Shown here: positions 7,262-14,600 of the stretch, piece after piece
Numbering within the stretch: the stretch's first letter is position 1
How the letters are laid out: each line of letters opens with the position of its first letter
DNA from: CAJQQY01 sp964352225
GTDB lineage: Bacteria > Bacteroidota > Bacteroidia > Chitinophagales > Saprospiraceae
Direction: 5' to 3'
Length of the DNA stretch: 14,813 nucleotides
Assembly (NCBI GenBank): GCA_964352225.1
Contig: CAYGRM010000151.1
Coordinates: forward strand, 1 to 14,813
The notes under the pieces: generated by a model
Seen by the model: the letters and a program-made list of their open reading frames with translations, nothing else
Told to the model about the DNA's origin: nothing
The model's database searches: none
Program-made: the position numbers and the translations under genes

Positions 7262-8824
7262 TTAACTCAATTGGAATTCTGGAACTCGCATCATCGACAA
7301 GAACATATCGTATAATTTATTTTCGATAGCTTGACGTTTGGTTTCGTTGGTTGGGTCAGAAAGGAAATCTGTGTATTCTACATTCCACTCAAAATCGGGT
7401 AAACCATTGAGTAAGGCTTCTTTAAAATAATCCTTCTGTTCAATTGTCATTGGTCTTGGAAATACTATTTGACAGATTTCATCAATCATTTCATTTACTT
7501 CCAAAGGATTATTTAAGGTAGCAATAAATGGAATCCAATTGTATGCTTGTGTGTCAGGGGAAAAATATAGAACATGCCATTTTACATTTGGCAGCAATCT
7601 TTTTCGAAGGGAAAGACTGGCTGAATTAATCCAATCTCGGTAGAACCCCGGAGATTGATAATAGGCTTTCCAACCTGCAACACTTGGAATTCTAAAAACG
7701 GTTTGTCCTAACTTTTCAAACTCCCAATACCATCCTACCCAAGTATCATATTCCTCGTATAGATCTACTGGCAATTGAACTTGGAAAGTGTTGACTGCCG
7801 AGTAGAAAAAGTCTAATGAACCTTTGATCATACAACCTCTCATCTCCATACTGAAAAAATGCTCACTCTTTAACAGCGCCTCCAAAGCTGGTTGAATTTG
7901 ATAATTATTATCTAATAAAATTTGCGCCATCGGAGCGATCACTTCACTTTCAATCGTATCCGTGATTTCGTAATGCACAAACCAAATATATAACCTTCGG
8001 CAAATGTGATAAGCTACTTCGTCTTTTCCGAAAATAATATCAACGACCGTTTTATATTCATCTTCACCTTCATCAGTAATAACTTGATTATTGAATCGAT
8101 GAGATAGTACTTTGTCATCTTTATCATGTCCCCATGAATAATAAAAAATAGCATTGGGATCATCCCCTGACCAAGCTGACCAACCAGTCAATGCTCGTGC
8201 AATAGCAGCAATATCTTGTTCGGTATAAGTGGTATAATCACCTTCGGCAACCAAGGGGCCTTTACCAAGGGTAAATAATTCTAATAATTCTCTTGCATAA
8301 TTTTCATTAGGTTCATCTGCGAAGTTAGTTGTCCCGTTGAGGTAAATCAACATACTACGATCGATAGTCATTTGCTTCGTTAATTCTTTGAAATCTCCTA
8401 AACCAAGATCCCTCAACTTCGTGAGATATTGCCAATTCATATTGGCATTTCCAGCATCTGAAATCACAAAATGGTTGTGCCAAAAGAGCGTCAATTTTTC
8501 GGTGATGGTTTGGTCGTTTCTATTCATTTGCATAAACCACCAGGCCCAGAGGGTTTTAGCTCGCGCAAAATAAATTCCGGTTACACTTCCATCTAATGGT
8601 TTGTCAACCCAAGTTTCTCCGATGCCAGCTTCAGGGTCATCTTCAAAGTCATAATAAATCGGAGGATCAACAGCAGCAGGTTCTGCAAAAAGAGTGGCAA
8701 ATGTAGCCTCAAATCCTTCGTCAACAGCTTGCTGAATACGCGCTTTGGTTGGACCAAAAATAGTCCGACGCAAAAGATGTGCTGCTTCATCGAAAGTCCA
8801 TGGACCTGTGTAAGGTGAAAGCAT
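7262..8824 (-). CDS. DUF1800 family protein
   Basis: The 520-residue protein matches DUF1800 (PF08811). Evidence includes the N-terminal WTFDEAAHLLRRTIFGPT, the central LTLFWHNHFVIS, LIYLNGTTNFADEPNENYARELLELFTLGKG, YTEQDIAAIARALTGW and FGKDEVAYHICRRLYIWFV, and the C-terminal VAGWKAYYQSPGFYRDWINS. Length is normal for the family. No signal peptide is seen, and the frame closes with a stop codon four codons before the ATG, so a hidden upstream signal in this frame is excluded; this contrasts with the clearly exported DUF1501 partner. DUF1800 and DUF1501 genes are commonly adjacent in Bacteroidota and Planctomycetota, implying joint function, but the biochemical role is unknown. No clear TAnnTTTG promoter was found upstream; the N gap lies 160 nt before the start and may hide sequence. 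Confidence 0.92.
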   Translation of the reverse strand: MLSPYTGPWTFDEAAHLLRRTIFGPTKARIQQAVDEGFEATFATLFAEPAAVDPPIYYDFEDDPEAGIGETWVDKPLDGSVTGIYFARAKTLWAWWFMQMNRNDQTITEKLTLFWHNHFVISDAGNANMNWQYLTKLRDLGLGDFKELTKQMTIDRSMLIYLNGTTNFADEPNENYARELLELFTLGKGPLVAEGDYTTYTEQDIAAIARALTGWSAWSGDDPNAIFYYSWGHDKDDKVLSHRFNNQVITDEGEDEYKTVVDIIFGKDEVAYHICRRLYIWFVHYEITDTIESEVIAPMAQILLDNNYQIQPALEALLKSEHFFSMEMRGCMIKGSLDFFYSAVNTFQVQLPVDLYEEYDTWVGWYWEFEKLGQTVFRIPSVAGWKAYYQSPGFYRDWINSASLSLRKRLLPNVKWHVLYFSPDTQAYNWIPFIATLNNPLEVNEMIDEICQIVFPRPMTIEQKDYFKEALLNGLPDFEWNVEYTDFLSDPTNETKRQAIENKLYDMFLSMMRVPEFQLS

Positions 8825-9051
8825 ATATAATAGATTTTAATTGTTTCGAAAAGGTTTCGAGTAGATTAAGATGGGATTGTATTTTTACATAGCAAAAAAC
8901 ATTCCTTTAAATTGATTTTTTTGGTTAGAATATTTCTCAAAATAATAATTTGTAAGAATATTAGGAAGGAAAAGTGATGGAAANNNNNNNNNNTATGTTT
9001 ATTTTTTATCAAAAAAAAGGCTTGAAAAGGATATTTTTTTTGTTGGAGAAT
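8825..9051. other. Intergenic region with assembly gap (ten Ns at 8984-8993)
   Basis: This stretch lies between the hydrolase stop codon (9052) and the DUF1800 start (8824). Ten Ns at 8984-8993 look like a fixed-size scaffold gap of unknown true length. The remaining sequence is AT-rich. No ORF with family resemblance is seen. An A8...T8 pairing (9011-9018 with 9034-9041) just past the hydrolase stop is a weak terminator candidate. The promoter of the DUF1800-DUF1501 unit should be here, but no clean consensus is visible. Confidence 0.8.
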
Positions 9052-10263
9052 TTACGCTAAAAACCACTTCTTCAATTGTTCCAAAACTTCCACTTTTCGC
9101 AATAAATCAATATGATTACTTTCTTCCAAAATCCAATTATGATCGGCTAGGAAATTTAAATCTTTGGTCTTGTTTTTATGTTTTCCCAGAGCACTCTTTA
9201 CTTGCACCATACCATCACCGACTAATTTATCTTTCCAGTTAGGATTCGATGTTCCTTTTGTTGCCGCAATATTGTAACAATCTATTTCCGGAGGTAGAGA
9301 AATATGTTTTCTTTGATCTCCTCGCATTTCAAATCTATCTAAACCTTCCCAGTCTTCGTCCACCAAATTACCAAAACGTAAGTCTGTCACTCCTGCACTT
9401 CTGATTTTTCCTAAGCGAGCAAACGGTTTGACATAAGGTGTTTTTTCCAAAATAAGATCAAGGTAATTGCCCGCCTGCTCGAGTGGTGCCCCATGATGTG
9501 GAGTACCTAGGAAAAATATTTTTCGTAAGTATTTAGTCCAGGTTTGCTGTTCTTTAGTACTATAATGAATAGCACTTCTGGCGACCAAACCGCCCATGCT
9601 ATGTGCTAAAATGGAAATTGATTCTATCGGTTGATTCCAGTTGTTGACTAGTTTTTCCAAAAGAAGATTGAACTCTTGACCATTGGTAGAAATGTGGCGA
9701 CCGCTGTTGTAATGTAAATAAATAGGGGTAAGGTTTAATTCTTTGGCCAAGGCTATTCCATGATCGTATTCCTCATTTTTCCATTGTAAATCATTCATAC
9801 AAGAACCATGAACCATTATTAATAATTTATTATTTCTACTAGGAAAAGTATCCATCAAATCATCCTTGTTTAAAGATAATGGTTGACCATTATATTTGAG
9901 TTGCATAGCAATGGCGAGAGGATTTTGTTTCTCTTCTAAGTGATCTCCAATTACTCCATTCAATGCTGCCAAGATCGTTTCTTTACCTTCGGAGGATTTA
10001 CTTTCGTTGAGTAAAGGTTGTAATTGTTGCAACCCTTTGTCTAGTCCACCACTAATTAATTTGGTCGCTAATCGTATTGATTTAAAAGTAATACTGGAAA
10101 TATCGGTCACTAATTTTTGAACAGGTGTGGATGGTAGGAAGGGAGGATGAACAATTCTTTTTTGCATCGCTTCAACTAAATCCGTGATACCAATAGTCGC
10201 GTCCGAGATCATTTGATTGATTCCTTGAAGTTCTGATGCGCTGATCGGTGTTTTTTTCGACAT
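9052..10263 (-). CDS. Alpha/beta hydrolase, lipase/PGAP1-like
   Basis: The 403-residue protein has an N-terminal mostly helical region (about 1-135) without recognised homology, then an alpha/beta-hydrolase core. The strand-loop LLIMVHGS (147-154) supplies the oxyanion-hole region. ILAHSMGGLVARS contains the nucleophile elbow with Ser222. FFLGTPHHGAP is typical of the lipase/PGAP1-like group. Asp350 in VGDGMV and His384 in SNHIDLL complete a plausible Ser-Asp-His triad at the right spacing. It probably cleaves an ester bond in a lipid or other acyl substrate; the substrate is not predictable. No signal peptide or TM segment is apparent, so it is probably cytoplasmic or loosely membrane-associated. 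It is transcribed alone, downstream of an unusual 379-bp intergenic region. Confidence 0.85.
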   Translation of the reverse strand: MSKKTPISASELQGINQMISDATIGITDLVEAMQKRIVHPPFLPSTPVQKLVTDISSITFKSIRLATKLISGGLDKGLQQLQPLLNESKSSEGKETILAALNGVIGDHLEEKQNPLAIAMQLKYNGQPLSLNKDDLMDTFPSRNNKLLIMVHGSCMNDLQWKNEEYDHGIALAKELNLTPIYLHYNSGRHISTNGQEFNLLLEKLVNNWNQPIESISILAHSMGGLVARSAIHYSTKEQQTWTKYLRKIFFLGTPHHGAPLEQAGNYLDLILEKTPYVKPFARLGKIRSAGVTDLRFGNLVDEDWEGLDRFEMRGDQRKHISLPPEIDCYNIAATKGTSNPNWKDKLVGDGMVQVKSALGKHKNKTKDLNFLADHNWILEESNHIDLLRKVEVLEQLKKWFLA

Positions 10264-10287
10264 GAGATTTTTTGATTTATTTTTGAC

Positions 10288-10407
10288 GCAGACTTTTTTA
10301 TGACTTATTATGATCTATTATGTTTTTCTCCATTTCGTAGTTTTTTTCTTTTAGAAAAAAAAACACATGCTTACTAAAAAATCATAATGATTCATAAAAA
10401 AGTCTGC
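10288..10407. repeat. Long inverted repeat (27-bp arms) upstream of the hydrolase gene
   Basis: The left arm (10288-10314) begins GCAGACTTTTTTATGA and ends TTATGAT. The right arm (10381-10407), read on the minus strand, begins with the same 16 bases and ends ATTATGAT; only about three central positions differ. The 66-bp spacer holds its own hairpin (TTTTTTTCT at 10341-10349 with AGAAAAAAA at 10353-10361). The decamer CATAAAAAAG also recurs directly at 10393-10402 and 10408-10417. The repeat starts 25 bp before the hydrolase ATG. No transposase and no obvious target duplication are present. It could be a structured mRNA leader or a small non-autonomous element remnant. Confidence 0.75.
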
Positions 10408-10503
10408 CATAAAAAAGAGAGTCCACTATGTTAAAAACAACTTTAATCGTTCGTGATTAACACAACTACTTTTTAGTAGGAAGTGTTTAAGTTCTTTAAA
10501 ATG

Positions 10504-10511
10504 CAAAATTA
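10504..10511 (-). promoter_or_regulatory. Candidate -7 element for the hydrolase gene
   Basis: The minus strand reads TAATTTTG, an exact TAnnTTTG match. The nearest -33-like sequence (ATTG) is 24 nt away, which is poor. If used, transcription starts near 10498 and gives a leader of about 235 nt that includes the inverted repeat at 10288-10407 and smaller palindromes at 10443-10460 (TTAATC/GATTAA) and 10466-10479 (CTACT/AGTAG). Confidence 0.4.
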
Positions 10512-10544
10512 CAAAAGTTTAAGGTAGTCTTTTTACAATGTTTT

Positions 10545-10604
10545 ATTGAATAGAAATTATTACTTTTTATTATGAATAATTAGAGTTTAATATTTCTATT
10601 CAAT
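10545..10604 (-). terminator. Strong hairpin downstream of the CarboxypepD_reg-like gene; possible terminator or 3' processing structure
   Basis: ATTGAATAGAAAT (10545-10557) and ATTTCTATTCAAT (10592-10604) are perfect 13-bp inverted arms. The stem can extend about four more pairs past a one-base bulge. The loop contains a further palindrome, ATTAT-GA-ATAAT (10569-10580). It lies 38 nt past the stop of the gene ending at 10643 and before the hydrolase promoter candidate. There is no long T run after it, so it is not a classical intrinsic terminator. Confidence 0.5.
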
Positions 10605-10642
10605 CTTAAATTCCTTTGACCCTTTTGCAGTAAGATATATAC

Positions 10643-11488
10643 TTATTGTACCTCTTTTCCAATCAACCAAAAGCAAAGAGATTTTTTCTTCAACTTAGAT
10701 CTTCGATTTCCTTTATTTATTTTAAAAGGATTTTGACTAGTTCTCTTATTCCAAATATTTGATTTCCTTCCTCTTTTAGTGTCAAAGGTAATTCCTTCAT
10801 TACCTGCACCATTATCATCTTTTATCCATTCAAGAGTGAGTAAAACATCATGATTGATGATTAATTCATATGGCGTAAGATCTACGGTAAGTACTCCTCT
10901 TTTTTGTGGAGCATAAATAGTTATATTTTCTTTTAGAATATTTTCACCGATTTTTCCCTTTTCAAAATGATAAATATTTACTCGGAAAAGTAGGCTGTCA
11001 CCATCTGCATGGTTGAGTTTGAAATTGGCACTTTTAAGGTAAGTTTCTTTTTTAATCTTAATAGATGATCCAATTTCACAACCTAATTGGGCATTTCCAA
11101 AACCTAAACTCAAACCACGGTCTTTATTTTTTTTGCCAAATCGTTTTTGTTTCCCCATGGGAGTGGAGGTTAAGTTAACTTCTTTAATCTCATGGATCTG
11201 CGGTTGGAGCAAAATTTCTCCATTTTGTAACAATTCATTCACGGATTTTTTTATTGTGAAAAAACCAATAGCGGAAATGATGACCGTATCATTCGAGTCT
11301 TTAAATTTCAGATGAAAATTTCCATCTTCATCGCTGACGGTTCCTTCTGCATGTTTTGGAATTCCAATATTGACGTAGGAGATAGGGTCATTGTTTTTTT
11401 TATTTAATATTTTTCCTTTGATTATGGTTTGTCCAATACTTAAAAATTGAATACAACAAAAAAGGAATGTACAGCAGAAGTATTTCAT
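10643..11488 (-). CDS. Secreted CarboxypepD_reg-like domain protein
   Basis: The 281-residue protein has a signal peptide (Cys/Phe-rich hydrophobic core about 4-17, cleavage near SIGQ-T at 20). Residues 21-95 form a carboxypeptidase-like regulatory Ig-fold domain (PF13715): IIKGKILNKKNNDPISYVNI, then GTVSDEDGNFHLKF and TVIISAIGF. This domain is the usual N-terminal extension of TonB-dependent receptors, but no plug or barrel follows. Instead about 185 residues of unrecognised beta-rich sequence end in a strongly basic tail (KINKGNRRSKLKKK). Similar standalone proteins are common in Bacteroidota and have no assigned role; a periplasmic or surface-exposed structural role is inferred. The gene sits alone between a terminator and a hairpin. 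A perfect palindrome (11511-11535) lies 22 nt before the ATG. Confidence 0.8.
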   Translation of the reverse strand: MKYFCCTFLFCCIQFLSIGQTIIKGKILNKKNNDPISYVNIGIPKHAEGTVSDEDGNFHLKFKDSNDTVIISAIGFFTIKKSVNELLQNGEILLQPQIHEIKEVNLTSTPMGKQKRFGKKNKDRGLSLGFGNAQLGCEIGSSIKIKKETYLKSANFKLNHADGDSLLFRVNIYHFEKGKIGENILKENITIYAPQKRGVLTVDLTPYELIINHDVLLTLEWIKDDNGAGNEGITFDTKRGRKSNIWNKRTSQNPFKINKGNRRSKLKKKSLCFWLIGKEVQ

Positions 11489-11510
11489 AATTTATTTTTT
11501 GATAGAAAGA

Positions 11511-11535
11511 TCAAGTAAACATGTTGTTTACTTGA
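11511..11535. promoter_or_regulatory. Perfect 10-bp palindrome in front of the CarboxypepD_reg-like gene
   Basis: TCAAGTAAAC (11511-11520) and GTTTACTTGA (11526-11535) are exact inverted arms around ATGTT. The element is 22 nt upstream of the ATG at 11488, on the upstream side. No T run follows in the minus direction, which argues against a terminator. It could be an operator for a dimeric repressor or a 5'-UTR hairpin. No consensus promoter was found nearby. Confidence 0.5.
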
Positions 11536-11574
11536 CGATGTATAAACCAAGATGTTACATTTCGGGAAAATAAG

Positions 11575-11613
11575 AATAAAAAAACCGTGACCCAATTTAA
11601 AACTGAGCCACGG
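11575..11613 (-). terminator. Rho-independent terminator of the permease/peptidase gene
   Basis: On the minus strand CCGTGGCTCAGTT pairs with AATTGGGTCACGG over about 13 bp with several G-T pairs (11585-11613), followed by a run of Ts (A run on the plus strand, 11575-11584). It lies 30 nt past the stop codon of the minus-strand gene ending at 11644. Confidence 0.82.
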
Positions 11614-11643
11614 ATTTTTAATTTTCAAAAAGAAAAATCAAAG

Positions 11644-14600
11644 TTAACTTCCCTCTTTCAAACTAACCTTCATTCGATTATCATCAGGATTCCGATCAAT
11701 CAATTTATTGATAGGATCAATTCCAGCTTTTGTAGGTTTCTCTTTTACCCTGACTTTGAAATTCATATTCTCCTCGTTGATTTTATGTTTTTGTAAATAT
11801 AAAATCTTGTCTTTCCCTTTTTCGTCTTCACCGTACACTCCGATGTCAATCCAATCATTTACCTGGATTGGAGTTTCATTTCCTAGACTATCTGCTCGAT
11901 ATTTGATCGAGGAAATATCTATCTCGACTAGATACTCATTATCTGATTCTTGATAAGTTGCTTCTTTGACTCGATTTTCAAAAAGGGTAATGGTTTCGAA
12001 CATATCCTTGATCAAGTATTGCAAAGTATCAGGCGTTACCTCTCTAAAATATCCCAACAGGTCTGCTGAAGTAATATATCGATCTTCTCGATAAGCCCAA
12101 TCTTTGATACATCTTTGTAGCGCAACATTGACACTATCTTCTGAAATATAATCTTGTAATGCATACATCACCACAGCTCCTTTTCGATAATGAATATAAC
12201 CTTGCCGCTCGACTAGTTCGAGTGGTTGTTCTTTTTTCTGTTCCCGAGAACGACCTCGCAAGTAACTGTTCATTTCAAATTTTAAAAACTCCTGCATCAT
12301 CTCAGTTGGGTAAGTTTCTTTCATCACCATCAATGCTGAGTATTGAGCCATCGTTTCCGAAAGCATGGCATTTCCTTTTACGTTGGCTTCTGTCACTTGA
12401 TGTGCCCACCATTGATGACCAACTTCATGAGCGGTAACGTAAAACGGAAAATCAATATCATCTTCACCAATGTCCAAAATGAATCCCATGTCTTCAGAGA
12501 AAGGAACTGTATTTGGAAAAGACTGAGCAAAGGAACGATACCTTGGAAATTCCATAATTCGCAATTGACGATACTGATAAGGACTAAAGTTTTTGGAAAA
12601 ATAGCTCAAAGAATTTTTCATTCCTTTCATCATTCTATCCAAGTTCAAGTCGTGTCCTTTGTGATAGTAAATTTCTAAATTTACTTTCTCTCCATTTTCA
12701 CGTGTCCAAGTATCTTTGGCAATTTCATATTCTGCCGAGACGATAGAGAAAAATCCTAGAATCGGTTCGTCCATTTTGTAATGGAAATATCTTCGTCCAT
12801 CCTCTTCCCATTCTTTTTGCAGATAGCCTGGAGCAATAGCAATTTGCTCAGGAGATGTACTTAAAATCACTTCCAAATTAAGTCGATCAGAATCATCTGT
12901 GATTAAATTTTGAGCCAATCCAATGGGATCATTTCGTTCTCGTTGTCTTTCTTTTTCAGGAAGATCTTGTTCTTTTCGAGTATCATCATCTCCTATTTCT
13001 GCTGCATCATTATATCCCAGCGTTGGGAAATAAAAATTATTGAAGAATGTCCCGTTGTTTAATACTTCAGTATTGGAACCACTTTCTACAAAACCTTTCG
13101 TATCGAATTTTGTCACGAAATCCATTTGTAGAGAATCACCTGGGGCGAGTGGATTTTTTAATTCATAAATATAATATTTGAACTTGTCGAAGGCTTCCTT
13201 GATGGTAGCGTCAGTTCCAAATTCTACCGTATTCGTTACATTTTTATCAGCAGAATATTGAAGGTGTATTTGAGAAATCGTCTCGTCTGATTTATTTTTT
13301 AATTGATATTTTCCTCTAGCTTCAAAGTCTCTTTCTCTAGGATAAATATCTATTTCCAAATAGACATCAGTTATTTTAGGCTGAACAATATCCTGATATT
13401 TTTTAAGCGTTCTTTCATAATCAGCTTGCGACTTTTCGGTCTCTTTGGAGTTGGTATATTCATTTTTAATATTGGTATTATAAAAAATATAACAACCTGA
13501 TCCCATGAAAACCATGAGCGAAAATAAGATAAAAGTTAGCAATGGTTTGGTGAGTCGCAATCTACTTTTTTTCAACCTCATCATAAACGCAGTCTCCGCT
13601 CCACGAGTAGAAAACAACAAAGCAATGGCAAACAAAAGTCCTGCAAATCCAAACCAATAAACATTGAACCAAGAGAAGGTAGGAACATAATGTCCATAGC
13701 CATTCATGTCTGAAAAACTTCCTAAGCCTGTACTTCCAAATTGGAACATTCGATGTTCGATTCCTAACTGCCCAAAGATCAGCGTTGAAATAAAAAACAA
13801 TACAAATACGGCATGTCCAACAAATTTATGATTGGTTAAGGATTGAAATAAAAATCCTAAAAAGGTAAAAAGTAATAAAAATGATAAGGTATCAGAAAAT
13901 AAAGTTTTGACATATAATCCTAACTGGAAATCGGTGTAACCACTCATCGCCTGAATTCCTATTGCAGTCAACATCAAAATTAAGAGCAACGCAATAAACA
14001 TATAAATCATGGCAAAGAATTTCCCCGCCAAGGTGACAAAGTTAGGGTAGGGAAGGGCATCGTAGATTAAATTCATTTTTACATCACGTTCTTTCCAGAT
14101 CAATTCTCCGGTGTACATCACAATGATGATGATAAAAAATAAATTAAAAGTCTGGATTAATTCCAACATAGAGTAAGTCGTCGGTAATCTGAAAATTCCA
14201 TAAACCTTTCCCCAATTTTGGGCATTACTGAGCATGATTAAAATACCTGCCACGAGGATGGCAATAAAAGGAACTTGCTTAAAAATCCATTTAAAATAAA
14301 ACCAAGACATTCCAAACATCTGTTTGATATTGGTGGCTAATCCATCATATTGAGTCACCTGAGGAATGATCGTAGTTGAGGCAATTCGACTAGGTTCATG
14401 ATCTGTTTTAGCTTCCGCTTTTTGCTTTTTACTTTTCTTGGAAGCAGAAAAATTAAAAAAGAAATAAGTCGCAATCAAAGCGAGCAAACTTACCGCCATC
14501 CAAAGTAGCCGATTGGATAAAAGTAATCCTTCCAGAGGAACTACTTGTGAATTTTTTTCTGCAACGGTCCAATATTGGGTGACAAAATTATGTGTACCCA

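Noticed and set aside
10288..10407. Insertion sequence with terminal inverted repeats
   Set aside because: The 66-bp spacer has no transposase and no target duplication is visible at the ends; only a MITE-like remnant remains possible, so it is listed as a repeat.
10288..10417. CRISPR array, suggested by the recurring CATAAAAAAG decamer
   Set aside because: The copies are only 10 bp and 5 bp apart, without regular spacers, and no cas gene is present.
10643..11488. Truncated TonB-dependent receptor (SusC-like)
   Set aside because: The CarboxypepD_reg domain is followed by a compact unrelated C-terminal region and a normal stop, with no plug-domain remnants; standalone proteins of this kind are common.
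11708..13500. Several plus-strand ORFs of 65-111 codons opposite the peptidase gene
   Set aside because: They are antisense readings of a well-supported coding region with no recognisable domain or promoter.
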